The position numbers and the translations under genes are program-made. A stretch of 64,000 nucleotides of DNA from Monocercomonoides exilis (lineage: Eukaryota > Preaxostyla > Oxymonadida > Polymastigidae). Below the pieces are notes generated by a model. That model was not told the DNA's origin. It worked only from the letters and a program-made list of their open reading frames with translations, and did not search any database. Position 1 is the stretch's first letter. Each line of letters begins with the position of its first letter. Where the stretch lies: positions 1,093,001 through 1,157,000 of the forward strand of contig LSRY02000023.1 of assembly GCA_001643675.2 (NCBI GenBank), in the 5' to 3' direction. Positions 32,742 to 45,989 of this stretch are shown piece after piece.

Positions 32742-33674
32742 CTACTTTCGAAAAGCAGCTTTTAAAGCTTTGACTCTGTTTTTAACAGCTAATTTTGTAA
32801 CCTGCTTCCCAACAAAAATGTCAAATGCGTGGAAGGTTCCTTTCATCTGCACAAGCTGCACAGGAACTCCCGCTTTTGAAAGACAATGCGAATAAAAAAT
32901 ACCTTCATCTTTTAATGAATCAAGATCCTCGACTTCAATGAAGGCAGGTGGAAGATCTTTAAATGATTCGGTTCGCAAAGCACACGAATAAGGCAATGAG
33001 CTATTTTTCATGTCACGCAAATATATTTGCCACATCTTTCGTACAAGTCGTGGATGGGTAATTGGTGCATCAGTCATGTTTTTAGCGGATGGCAAACTTT
33101 GAGTGTTGTCTATAACCGGATAAATCAACATTTGGAAACAAATATGTGGTCCATGACGATCACGAGCCATTTGAGACACCACTGCGCTTATGCATCCCCC
33201 AGCGCTATCACCGCCGACAGCAATTCGCTTGGGATCAATCTTCAGTTCAGTCGCATGATCAGAAATCCATTCAAGCGCAGAGTAGCAATCTTCAATTGGG
33301 CCAGGGAATGGACGAGTGATAGATAGTGTATATCTAACAAATGCCACTCTACATTTAGCTGCTCGGGCATATTCAAAGCACAAAGTGTGAATCATTGGAA
33401 AATCTCCAAGGAAAAAAGCACCTCCGTGATAATACACCAAGCACGGAGCATCGTCTGTCAGACCCTTTGGTGAATAAATTAAAATTTCCACATTAGAATC
33501 CTGATAACCTTTGATCTTCACAGTTGAACAACTTATATCTTTTGGGCGAGAGCACAATTTAAACCAAATTTTTCCACATAAATTTACTGAATGAATCATC
33601 CACGCTTGTATACATAATTTTCCTATTTTTAAAAATCTTGCAAATTGTAATTCCGGCAGCAGCCCAGAGGACAT
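32742..33674 (-). CDS. Alpha/beta hydrolase, hormone-sensitive-lipase (HSL) type
   Basis: A single exon of 310 codons encodes an esterase/lipase-like hydrolase. The oxyanion-hole motif is YYHGGAFFLG (HGG at 83-85). The nucleophile elbow is GGDSAGG (Ser157). The acid is in EDLDSLKDEG (Asp252) and the base in GTFHAF (His282), so the triad is complete. The linking region PFPGPIEDCYSALEWI is the usual FP..EDC.A block of the family. It would hydrolyse short ester or amide substrates; the natural substrate is unknown. The hydrophobic N-terminus (FARFLKIGKLCIQAWMI) may associate with membrane. The lack of introns and the HSL family fit a bacterial origin, but only phylogeny could show that. Its ATG at 33674 begins MSSGLLPEL. 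Confidence 0.88.
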   Translation of the reverse strand: MSSGLLPELQFARFLKIGKLCIQAWMIHSVNLCGKIWFKLCSRPKDISCSTVKIKGYQDSNVEILIYSPKGLTDDAPCLVYYHGGAFFLGDFPMIHTLCFEYARAAKCRVAFVRYTLSITRPFPGPIEDCYSALEWISDHATELKIDPKRIAVGGDSAGGCISAVVSQMARDRHGPHICFQMLIYPVIDNTQSLPSAKNMTDAPITHPRLVRKMWQIYLRDMKNSSLPYSCALRTESFKDLPPAFIEVEDLDSLKDEGIFYSHCLSKAGVPVQLVQMKGTFHAFDIFVGKQVTKLAVKNRVKALKAAFRK

Positions 33675-33917
33675 TTTCCTTGGTCAAATATCAAATTCTT
33701 TTATTATGGTCTCTGATTGAAAAAATATGATGGGCTATTATCTTATTGGAGTTTGAAAATTCAAATATTTTAAAAAATAATAACAATAATTTCAAAATAG
33801 ATGAATGAAGTTAATAAATAAAAAATTCAATAAATAATGACATTTTTCATGGAATGAAGTGATTTAATTCATTAATTCTTTTGTGAAGTGAAATATTTCT
33901 ATAAATATGTAATTATT

Positions 33918-36900
33918 TTAAAATTTACCATTAAGCAACTGGGTAGATGCGTCAAAGAGAAATGAAAATGGTATTCCCTGCGGATTACCAAACAGAGCCT
34001 GCATCATTGGCAACTCGCTTGTAGACGAGGAATCAGCTGCGGAATTTATTTCTGATCCGTCTTGATAATCTCTATCTCTTCTTGCAGCTGAATGTCTCTT
34101 TGCTCTTCTTCTTTTCTCATCTTTTTGTTTTTCCTTCCATTTCTGTATTTTCTTCCTGCTTGCCTGTTTAATCTTTTGCATGTCCTTAAATAAGCCTCTT
34201 GGAACACGCGAGCCGTCTCTGCTGATGATGACATTTTTGCCAGCATTTGAAGGAGATGTCAAAAATGATGCTTCATCCATTTCATTTTGCTCGCTTTGTT
34301 CTTTTAAGCCTTCCAATACACGCTCACGATGTCTTCTTCTTTTCTCTCTTGCTTTCTGCTTTTCTCGCTCTTTCTCTTTTTCTTTCTCTTTCTCTTTTTC
34401 CTTTGATTTTTCTCCAATCTTTTCTTTTCTCTCCTTCTCCTTCTTTTTCTCCTTCTTTTTGTTTCCTTGCTTCCTAGCATCCAATATATTGCTCCCTCTA
34501 TCATAAATACCTCTATCATCATCTTCTTCTCCTTCTTCATTGATTGGATTAATAACTCCCTCTATTTCTGGTGATAAAGGCACAAAAGGTGATATTTCCT
34601 TCGCAAACGGAGAAGAAACAGAAGGAGTGGAAAATTCACCAAATGAATTCAAAGAAGATATATTTTGTTTCGTTCCTCTTTTCATTCCTTTTCCCTTTCC
34701 TCTTTCTCTTTCTCTTCCCATTCCAAATCCTAATTCATCATCATTCATTGAATATTCCACTTCTTTCTCTTTTCCTCCTCTTCCCTTCTTCATCTTCATC
34801 TTCTTCGGAGTCTGTTGTTGAGTTGCATATGAACCAAAGAATTGATTTTGCATTTGTTGATAGCTTTGTTCATCCTGTTTGTGTTCGTGATTTTTCTCAT
34901 TTTTCTCATTTTTCTGTTTCTTCTGTTCTTTTTTGTTCTCTTTGAACTTGAATGGGCTATTTATGCTTCCTTTTATTCCTCTATATACTTCTTCATCTTC
35001 ATCTTCATCTTCATCTTCATCTTCCACAATTTTCTTCCCAAAATACCTCTTCTGCTTTGTTTTGTATATTCCCATTGCATTCAACGTTGTTGCTGCATCT
35101 TCTTCTTCTCTTTCTCTTTCTCCTTCTCTCTTTCTTCCTCCATATGATTTAACAGGAGTTGAAATGGAAGAAGAAGAAAGAGAAGGAGAAATCAATGAAA
35201 GATTAGCTAATTCAGGGGAATGATTGATTTCCTGTGAATTCTTCTTCATTTTGTTCAGCTTGCTCAATCTTTGCGTCTCTTTGAAACGTTGTTGGTTGGG
35301 GCGATAAACATGTTTGAAGGGGGAAGAAGAAGAGGGAGTGGAGAAAGAAGAAGAGGAGGAGGAGGAAGACGATGATGAAGAAGAATGTGATTGCGAAGGA
35401 GTGTAATGAATAGAAGATGAGAAAGACTTTGGTGTGGATGGAGAAGAAAGAGAAGAAAGAGAAGAAGATGATGAAGACTTTGGAGTTGAATGAGCTGCTG
35501 CTTGTAATTTTAAACGTTGCACATTCCATGGCTTTGGCTTTGAAGTGTATTTCTCCATTAACTTAGCATCTTCATCATCATCATCTTCTTCTTCTTCTTC
35601 TTCTCTCTCATTCTCTTCATCATCGTTATCGTCGTCATCATCATCATCATTTATAAGCATCTTATGCCCTCTTCCATATCTTTCTTTTCTTCCCTCTTTC
35701 TTCGTTTTATTTGATTTCTTCGTTTTTGTTTTCATCTTCTTTATCTGCTTTGTATGAATTACAAGATCTTCATCTTCTTCATCTTCTTCATCATTGTCTT
35801 CCTCTTCTTCTTCTTCTTTTCTTTCATTTTCTCCTCTATTTGCTCTTAATACTTCCTCCACAACCTGATAACCATCACTAACATTATTTTTCTTCTTCTT
35901 CTTCTTCTCTTCCCTCTCTCTTTCTTTCTTCTTCTCTTCCTCTCCTCTTTCTCCTTCTTCTCCTTCTTCTCCTTCTTCTCCTTCTTCTCCCTCTCCCTCT
36001 CCTTTCTTCGTCTTCATCTTTGGTGATGAAACAGGGCTGTATCTTTCAGCTGACAACAAGAATTCGTCATATGACACACCTTCCTCCATCACAATCGTCT
36101 TCTCCTTTGACTCACCCATCAATCCTACTGATGCATCGGCATATGATGATGATGATGAAGATGATGGGTTATTCTTGTTTATTGGCTCTTTAACTGCTTC
36201 TGCTTCTTCGTTCATTGCTTCGGGTTCTTCATCAGCTTTTTTCTCGTTCTTCCGTTTTGGTGAATCCTTTGTTCTTGCTTCTTTCTCTTTTTTCTTGTTT
36301 GCTTCTTCTTCTTCTTCCTCTTCCTCATCTTCATTATCACTTTCATTGTCTTCATCACTCTCATCATCTCTATCTTCTTCTTCTTCCTTCTCCTTCTCCA
36401 CTTCCTCCTCCTCCTCCTCATCATCATCATCATAATCATGCAATGCGTGTATCTCATCCTCCTCCTCATACAACTCCCTCGCATCCACCACATCTTCTTC
36501 TTCTCTTCTTCCTTTCTCTTCTCCTTCATTCTTCTCCATCTTCTCTGATTGTTCTGTTTGTTCCATCTCTAATTCACTCCCAAAGATTGCCTCTAGTTCT
36601 GGATCACAAAATCCGCTGTTGTTTGAGAGATGGCTGTTGAATGGAGAGGAATAAGAAGAAGAATAAGAAGAAGGATAAGAAGAAGAAGAATGACGAAGAG
36701 GTTGATGGAATAAATGTGATGATGGAGAGAACTGTGATTGTGGATAGTGGAGAGGAATATTGGAATGCTTAGAGCTTTTGTGAGTGTGTTTATGTTTGTG
36801 ATGAAGAAGAGAAGAATTTTCATTATCATCATCATTTCTATTCATTCTATGTTTATCATCATAATGTTTATGATGATGATGATGATGATGATGATCTTTA

Positions 36901-39900
36901 TGTTCATGTTTATGTTTCTGTTTATTCATATTGATTGGCTGAAGAGATATTCTCTTCTGCCATTTCTGATTGAAAGCAGAAGAAGAGGCAGAAGATGCAC
37001 TGAATGACGAGTCGATCTCAGATTCTGATTCTACGTGTGCCATTGAATGAGAAGAGGATGATGATGATGATGATGCTTCTGAAGAAGAAGAAGAGGAAGA
37101 AACAGAACTTGTGTCTTCTTCATTGATTTTGTTGTCATTTTCATCTGAAGATGACTCAGATGAAGATGAAGAAGAAGATAAACTTTCTTCTTTTATTTCT
37201 TCTTCTTCTTCTCTTCCTCCATTCATCCCTCCATACATCCTCCTCCTCCTCCTCCTCTCTCTCTCTTCTTCTTCTTCATATCCTCTTCCTTCTCTTCTTC
37301 TTCTTCTCGTTGTCATTCCTTCTTCATCACTACTTACTCCTTCTTCTTCCTCCTCCTCCTCCTCTTCATCATCTTCATCATCCTCTTTGTATATCCCTCT
37401 TCTCATCTGTCTTGTCGCTCTTCTCCTTGATGAAATTCTAAATGAATTCAAATCAATATCATCTTCACTTTCTCCTTCAAATCTGTTTTCTTCTTCTTCA
37501 TCTTCTTCATCATCTCCATATCCATCATTGATATTATACCCTCCTCCATTAAATCGTTTTGTTATTCTTCCTTCCATTTCATCTTCGTCTTCTTCATTCA
37601 CATTTCTTTCTTCTTCTTCATCATCTTCCTCCTCCTCATCATCATCATCGTAATCATCCTCATCCACATAGTTATAATCATTCACTCCATCATAATCACT
37701 GTCATCTCCATCAAACCCTGTATACCTCCACTCCTCTTTCCCTGCCCTTCCTCCTCCTCCTCCTCCTTCTCTTCCTCCTCCTCTCTCTTCATCTTCTTCT
37801 TCTTCTTTTTCATATTCATCATCGTAATCATCATTATATCCTTCTTCTTCTTCTTCCTCTTCCCCACTTAATCCTCCTCCTCTTCTCTCTCCTCTCATTC
37901 CTTCTCTCTCCTCCTCTCCTCCTCCTCTCCTCTTTCTGTTTATTCTCATCCTCTCCTCTTCTCCAAAATACCCTTCCTTTCCCATCTTCCTCCTCAAATT
38001 GCTTCCTTTCTCGTCTCTGTTCGTCCTGTTGAATGAGAAAGTGGCCATCTCCTTTCGTTTTGCCATCCTCAGCTGCTCAATTGTGGGCGAATGGAATGTG
38101 TTGAATGAATCAAATGAATCAAATGAATGCACTCCCTCACTTTCAGAATCCGTGTTATCTTCCATAAAATCAAAATCATGGAAGTTCTTGGCAAGATATG
38201 AGTTTCTGGGCTTCCCAATGATTTTTGTGTGTTTGCTGTTGTATTTCGCCCTTTCTTTCGCCTCAATCTCTTTTAAATCGTCTTCGTTCCGAGGAAGACG
38301 AGGAAATTCTCGTTCGCTTTCATCAACTGATGATGATGACATACCGCTACTGCTGCTGACTTCATCATCATCATCATCATCATTGTCTTCATATTCATTA
38401 TCTTTATCGTTATTTTCATTGCCTTCTTCTTCTTCTTCTTCTCTTCCTTCTCTTCCTTTCTCTCTCCTTCTTCTGTTCATCTTCTCCTTCTGCTTTGAAA
38501 CCAATGCCATCTTTTCTCTAATATCTCTATGGAAGTCATCTTCGCTCCCACTCTTCTCTTCTTCTTCTCTTTCTTTTCCTTCTCTTTCTTTTCCTCCTTC
38601 TCCTCCTTCTCCTCCTTCTCCTTCTTCAGAACTCATATCACTTGACTCAATGTTGCTGTTATTATTGTCTTCTTCCTCTCCTTCCTCTTCCTCATCATCA
38701 TCATCATCTGCACTCATACTCATACTCAACTTCGTTCTTCTTCTTTCCTTTCCTTCTCTTTCTTTTCCTCTTCTCGTCTTCCTCTCCTTCTCCTCCCCTT
38801 CTTCTTCCTCTTCTTCTTCTTCTTCTTCCTCTCCCTCTCTTCTCCTTCCTCTACTCCTCGCAAACTCACTCCCAATGCTGTCCATGATGTGATTCAGTGG
38901 AGAATTCATTCGAGAGACTGCTGTGAAGGGAGGGGGAGAAGCACTAAGAGGAGGAGGAGGCTGGTGGAAGTGGCGTGTGGGTGCTTCAAGGGAAGCTTTG
39001 CTGGAGACGGGGGGAGAGAGAGAGGAAGAGGAGGAGGAGGAAGAAGAAGGTAAGGAGGATGATGATGAAGAGGTTGAGGTTGAGGTTAGAGGAGTAAATG
39101 GAATGGAAGAAGAAGATGATGAAGTGGATGAAGAAGATGAAGAAGATGATGATGATGAAGCAGAAGAAGACAAAGAAGACGACGAAGAAGAAGGAATTGC
39201 CAGTGTATTCCTCACTTTCGAAGCTGAGGACAAGAAAGAATTTGCAAACGGCGAAGAATTGAGATGAGTGAGTCTTCTTGTCCTGTCTCTCTCTCTGTCT
39301 GCTGTGTGAGTGATGTCTGTGATGGTAGATGTGACACCCATTGTTTCATTCAGAGTGGAGCTGAGTCTGTTCTCGGTGGTGTGCTGCGTGTGGATGGTGG
39401 TGAGATTGGAAGAGGAGGAGGAGGAAGAAGAAGAAGAAGAAGAAGAGGAGGAGGAGGAGGAGGGAAGAAGAATACGATGCGGGGGAGTGGAGAAAGAGGA
39501 AGAAGAAGATGATGATGAATTAACATCATCTTCTTTTTCCATCTTTTGTTCTGTTTCAATTGCATGTGCTTTATCATCTTCTTCATCTTCGTCTTCGTCT
39601 TCGTCATCCCCTGATGATTTTTTGGACAATTTACTTTTGTTATTTTCCTTCATCTTTTGAGTACGTAGTTGCTCTTTTTCATCTTCCTCTTCTTCTTCTT
39701 CTCTCTCTCTCTCTTCCTTCTCTTCTTCCTTCTCCTCTTCCTTTTCTTCCTCCTTCCTCTCATTCCATTCACTTAATTCACTCGATTCATTCCTCTTCCT
39801 CTCCTTGAATGTCTGTGTCATAGTGAATGCAGAGTGGGGTGATGCCACATGCTCAGTGGGTGTTAGACGCTTTGGCTGTCTCTTATCAAAAGAGCTGTTG

Positions 39901-39978
39901 ATGTTATTGTTTGTGTTGGTTAATGGCTCAGGAGGAGTGGAAAGAAGAGAGGAGGAGGAAGAAGATGATGATAGAGAA

Positions 39979-40032
<54 letters not shown>

Positions 40033-43000
40033 TTATTTGTTGAAGAAGAAGAAGAAGCAGAAGAATTAGAAGAAATAAAAGCTTCATCAAATATCGGAGG
40101 CAGTTGAGGGGTAGTTGTTGACAAGAGAACATCAGCAGTGACATTAGACTCATCAATGAGGAGATTAGCATCAGCATCCATCAGAGTTAAAGAGGGAGGA
40201 GAAGGAGAGAGATGATCAAGGGAAGAGAGTGGATCATAAGAAGAGGAAGAAGAAGAGGAAGAAGAAGATGATGATGATGAAATAGAAGAGGAGGAAGAGG
40301 AGGAAGAAGAAAGAGAAGAGGAAGAGGAAGAAGAAGAAGAAGAAGAAGGCAATGAAGGAGAAGAAGAGGTAGAGCTGATGTAGAGAGGGACGGGGGCTTT
40401 GACAGTAGGTGTGGAGAGGATGATGGGAGTGGTTTTAGAGGAAGAAAGAGAAGAAGAAGAGGAAGATGATGAAGTTGATGAATCAATGATCACTTTCGCC
40501 TTATTCTTTTCTTTCTTCATCATCATCATCATCATCTTTTCATTTCCACTCTCAATTTTCACATCTTCTTCCATCTTCATCTCTTCATCTTCCACTCCAA
40601 ATTTAGAATTTTCATCTTTTTTTCTCTTTTTTTCTTCCTCTTCTCCACCAATAAATGAATGGAAAATGATGGGTTTTATATCATTTATGGCTAATGTGGT
40701 AGGATTTGTGGATGAAGAAGGGGTGTTTTTGAATGGAGTGGAGAGAGGAGAGACAAGATTCTGATGGGAATTGGGGGTGGAAGAAGAAGATAAGGAAGAG
40801 GAGGAAGAAGAAGAAAGATGAGAAGAAATAGAAGAAGAAGAAGAAGAAGCGGATAAGCTTGTTTCCTTGTTGATTGATTGGATTTCTGTTTCTTTGTGTT
40901 TGGCATGTTTTTTTGAAGAACTTTCAACATTATCTTCTTCTCCTTCTTCTTCTTCTTCTTCACTCACTTCTTTCAATTTTCCTTTCTCTTTCTCTCCTTC
41001 TTCTCTTCCTTCTCCTCCCTTTGTCTTCCTCTCCTTCTCTTCCCTTCCCTCTTTTCCTTCTCTCCCTTCTCTCCCTTCTCTCCCTTCCTTCCTCTCCTTC
41101 ATCTCCTTCATCTCCTTCATCTCCTTCATCCCTTTCAATTCCCTCATCTCCCTCATCCCCTTCATCTCCCCCACGCTAATCACACATCCCCCATGCCACA
41201 CCCATCTCAATCTCCGTTCTCTCTTCAGAATGTCTTGTGTGTTTGTCCCAAAAGATGCATCCCACACTTCATCTTCTGTGTGGATGGCATTGAAGAAGCG
41301 ATGGAGATAAGGCAATGAACGGAAGCGGAGGAGGGCGGGGGAGGAGACGATGGAGGAGAGAGAGGAAGAAGAAGAAGATATAGATGATTGAAATGGGACA
41401 GGGGAAATAGAGGAAGCATAAAGATTGCTTCCATTATCAACAGAAGATGGAGAAGAAGGAGAAGAGAGAGAAGGAGAAGGAGAAGCAACAGAAGAAGGAG
41501 AAAGAGCTAAATCAGGTGAATGCACGATGAACTGAGTGAAAGAAGCAAGCTGTGCAATGGAGACAGCTCTGATGTTGGAAGGGAAGAGGAGAGGGATGGA
41601 AGAGAGAGAAGAAGAGGAAGAGGAGGAAGGAGGAGGAGATTCAACGACTTGTGGGGTGTTGGCGATGTGGGGGACAAGACTGATACGCATTTCAGGTGGG
41701 AGGGAGAGAGAGGAAGGAGGGGAAGAGAGGGAAGAAGAAGAAGAAGAAGAAGAAGAAGAAGAAGAAGAAGAAGAAGAAGAAGAAAGGGGAGAAGGAGGAG
41801 AAGATGATGCGGTTGTTATCATAGAAGAGTTTGGTGTGTCCATACTCATCAGTGTTGTTGGACGTGGTTTAATTATCCCTTGTTGTTCAATCGATTCACC
41901 TCCTATTCTTCTCTCTCCTTCTTCTTTCCCTTCCTCTCCTTCTTCTTTGCCTTGTTGAACATTCTGAGTTAGTAATTGATTCGGTTGTTGATTGATTCCT
42001 ATATTTGATGCATTCTTATTAGTATCATTATTATTAACAGAATAGCATCTCGTTATCTTCTCCTCTTCGTCTGTCTCCCATGGCCACAAGAAGCAGAAAG
42101 GGCGAAGGAAAAGAGAAGAACGCAAGCCAACAAAGGGGTCGAAGGGAAAGAGGCCATAGCAATCTTCTTTGAGGGGAGAGCACACTGCACAGCCACAGGA
42201 GAAGGAGGAGGGGGAAGATGAGAGAGAGGAAGAGGAAGAGGAGAGAGAAGAAAGAGAAGAAGAAAGAGAAGTATTTGTATTATTTCCTGTTTGTTTGTTG
42301 TTTATATCTTCCTTCACATCAGAAATAACAGGTTTTTCATCAATATCCATCTTAATACTCACTTCATTCCCTTCTTCTTTCTCTTTCTCTCTTCCTCCTT
42401 CACTTCCTCCTCCTTCACTTCCTCCTCCTTCACTTCCTCCTCCTTCACTTCCTCCACTTCTCCTCCTCCTCCTCCTCCTCCTCTCCTTCTCCCTCTTTCT
42501 CTCCTCTTTCTCTCTCTGCACTCCAAAACTAATAGCCCTCTGTTGGCAAGGAGACAACCGATTTCTCAAGTCATCCACACCCAACAGCCAGCAACACCTC
42601 ACAAATTCTGTGCCGATGATTGGATGGCACCAGAGGAGAGGGGAGAGAGTTAAGGGGAGTGGGGATGGGAGAAGGAGAGAGGGAGGAGAAGAAGAAGAAG
42701 GAGAGGATGAAGAGGATGAAGAAGATATTAACGACAAAGAAGGAATTTTTAGATTCGATTTATTTGCAAGAGAAGAAGAAGAAGAATAAGAAGAACTAGC
42801 AGCCTGTATCACATTGAAGGGGACAAACGCATTCAATGCCACATTCTCTGGGAAGGAAGGCCCTGTGATGAGTTCGATGGACTTTCTGTGGGACAAATAG
42901 AAGGATCTGAGTCTTGTGCTGTAAATGCGCCTTTTTGAGGCGAAGACAGAGAAGAATGACTGGCACATAACATAGAAGAGAGCATGGAATTGGAGTTGTT

Positions 43001-45989
43001 GGGAAGAAGAGGAGGGAGAAGAAGAGGGAGAGGAGGAAGAGGAGGAAGAAGAAGAGGAAGAGGAGGAAGAAGGAGGGAGGAGAGAAGAAGAAGGGGAAGG
43101 AGAAGGAGAGGGAAAGGGGGAGGGAGAAGGGGAAGGAAAAATAGTAGATGAGGAAGAGGAAGAAGAAGAAGAATTGTCAATGAATTGTATTGAAGAAGAA
43201 GAAGAAGAAGAAGAAGGTTGTTGATATGCAGGAGTTAGAGCAAGAGAAGGAATGGAATAATAAGAAGAGGAAAAGGAAGAAGAAGAAGAAGATGATGATG
43301 ATGATGATGATGATGAAAGACTGTTGTATGCAGGTGAAATGGAAGATGAGTGAAGCGAATAAGGTGTATGCAATGAAGAGTCAGAGGAAGAGGAAGAAGA
43401 AGGAGAAAGAGAAAGAGAAAGAGAAGATGATGAAGAAGAAGAGGAAGGAGAAGGATAAAGAGAGAAAGGAGAAGGAGAAGGAGAGGAAGAAACAACGGGA
43501 AAGGAAGGGGGTGAAGTGAAGGCATCAGAAATGGCAGAGGAAGAATGATGAAGATGTTGTGCTTGGATTTGTGTGGACGGAAGAGAAGAAGAAGGAGAAA
43601 GAGAGAGAGAAGGAGAAAGGGAAGGAGAAGGAGAAAGAGAAGAAGAAGGAGAAGGATTTTGAGAGAGGGGAGGAGAACGAGAGGCAGGGACAAAGGATCT
43701 TCTGGCAGAAGGGGGTGAATAATAAGGCTTGATAGAGACAGAAATAGAAGAATTAGAATTGCTGTTAGGGTTGCTATTGCTATTGTTATTGATGTTGGAA
43801 GAGGATTGAGAATAAACAGAGGAAGAAGAAGAAGGAGAAGGAGAAGAAGGAGAAGAAGGAGAAGAAAGAGAAGAAAGAGAAGAAAGAGAAGAAGAGGAGG
43901 AAGATAATGATGATAGCGGTGATGATGATGATGATGATGATGATGTGATAGTTTTAGGAGAAATGGAAGAAGAAGAAGAAGAAGTCAAATTTTGCATAGA
44001 AGAAGAAGAAGATACAGCAACTCCTTCACTCATGTTATTCTGCAACATCGCTATAGAATTCGCACTCAACGCATATCTCTTCTCCTTCTTCATCTTCACC
44101 AGCATAATCTTCTGCTGTGCTTCCGCATATTTCCTCACCCACTCCAGTATGAATTCTAAGTATTTGGCAACCACAGGCCAAGAGATGAAAGGGGAGCGTG
44201 TGAGGAATGCAGCTAAATGGACAGCGCATGTGTAGCAGAGTGACTCAGAAGTGGCTATGAGCTGGCGGAGAGAGCGGATCTGCTCGCTTTGCCGGCGCTT
44301 TTGGTGGGAGGAGAGAGAAGAAGAAGAAGAGGATGAGGAGGAAGAAGAAGAAGAAAGAGAAGAAGAGAGAAAGAAAGGGGTGTGGGAAGGTGTGGAGATG
44401 AGGGAAGGAGAAGGAGAAGGGGAAGGGGAAGGGGAGGGGGAGGGAGAAATGGAGAGAGAATGAAGAGATTGCAATGAAGATGATAGACGAGAAGAGGAAG
44501 AAGAAGAAGAAGAAGAAACAGAAGAACGTCTTGATAATGCTGAAGAAGGAGTGGAAAACAATGAAATTCCCTTGTGATTGGAGAAGGAGGCAGAGAGGGG
44601 AGTGGCAGAAGGTGAAGGGAAGCTGATGAGAGAAGGTTTGGACTGTTGAGTAGGTGTGGATGTTGCGATTGATAGAGAAGATAATGAAGAAGAGGAAGAG
44701 GAAGAGGAGGAAGGAGAAGAAGGAGTAGGAGTGGAGGAGGATGAGAAAGAGGATGATGAAGAAATAGATGAAGATGTTGGTGTCTTCAGAAGAGAAGGTA
44801 AAGATGATGAAGGTGAAGATGAAGTAGTAGTAGTAGTAGATGGATGAAACAGAACAGAAGAAGAATATGGAGCAACCAGAATATCTGCCAGAGCTGTCAA
44901 TCTTGTTGTGTATTTGGAGAGAGGAAGAAAAAGCGAACTCAGCACAGCACACGACAGACTATCTGGATTGCCTGTTGTTGCTCGCTCAGATGGAGAATTG
45001 GAGAGTGTTGAGGAGGAAGCTGACCGAGAAAGAGGAGCAGGAGATGCTCCGTCGCGAGTTCTGTGTGAAGGATCGGTTGATGCCAGGGGTTCCATTTCAT
45101 CTGCTCTGGATAAGCTTCTGAATTGCTGAATGCTGTTCTCAAGAAATGGCATCCTGCCATCTTGGCACGAGTACGAGTGCAGTGCGCATACCCACAACAC
45201 AAGGAATTTCACTCTTTGGCACCGTGCAGGAGATAAAAGCGTTGTTTCAAATTGTTTAAATAAGGCCTGAAAGACTTTATCTTTGTATTTCTGAGTTGTT
45301 TTCTCATTTATCACAAGAGAATGTGCACCAGATTGGCATTCAGGCCATGATGAAGGATCAGATAAAAATAAAAAATCGCGTGATCTCAAAACAAGAAATG
45401 GTGTCCTATTTTTTTCGTCACAGAAAACAAAAGTCAAAAAAAGAAACATCATCTCCATCACCAGATCAAATTTTCCCAAATCATCTAAAAGTGTATTTTC
45501 TTCTGTTAAATCTTGACTGGAACCCAGTGAATCAGTAATGGCATTAATTGCAGATAATTCTGCTCGTTCTTGTTCGCTAAGTTCTATTTCATCAAGTTGA
45601 ATCTGATAAAAAATAGTAAGCGTAGCAAAAAATTATAATGATCAAAAATTTTCAAAAATCAAATATACATCTAAAGCCATGAGTTTATCAAATATCATGG
45701 GAATAATTTGTTCCTGAACAGAAGGGTTATATCTGCATATAAAAAACACAAGGTCATAATATCGTCTATGAACATCTGATGTTCGTTTTTCATGTGGAAA
45801 AAACTGAGTTATTATTGAAGTCAAATAGGAATTAGCAAGCGGGACACGATTTAAAACGTTTGCAATATAAATATTGATATTTTTAAAATATGAGTCTTCA
45901 GAGCTCTGTTGATTAAGGTTTAAGTATTTATCGAAAAAAGCATGATAGACTGGCTCTATTAGTTCTGGCTGTGCTATGAGCTTTTCCAT
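33918..45989 (-). CDS. RRN3: Giant RRN3/TIF-IA, RNA polymerase I initiation factor with huge low-complexity inserts
   Basis: Exon 1 (45989-45669) and exon 2 (45602-33918) join over a 66-nt GT-AG intron to about 4001 aa, versus about 650 aa for human RRN3. RRN3 links RNA polymerase I to the rDNA promoter. Its HEAT-repeat blocks are found in order: YDLVFFICRYNPSVQEQIIP with DKLMALD (exon 1), LFKQFETTLLSP with VKFLVLWVCALHSY (about 215-250), FLTRSPFISWPVVAKYLEFI (about 560-610), FHALFYVMCQSFFSVF (about 980) and LFPFDPFVGL, the family FFPFDP signature (about 1260). Long poly-Ser stretches separate them. After about residue 1600 the rest is acidic, Ser, Lys/Glu and His tracts with no domain I recognise. 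The frame is open throughout and ends in TAA. The microsatellites are in phase, so the protein is probably made, but a second gene fused at the C-terminus cannot be excluded. Confidence 0.75.

Noticed and set aside
37111-37653. Plus-strand Ser-rich frame inside the RRN3 gene, and similar frames opposite 34-45 kb
   Set aside because: They are antisense readings of the acidic repeat tracts and show no composition or motif of their own.
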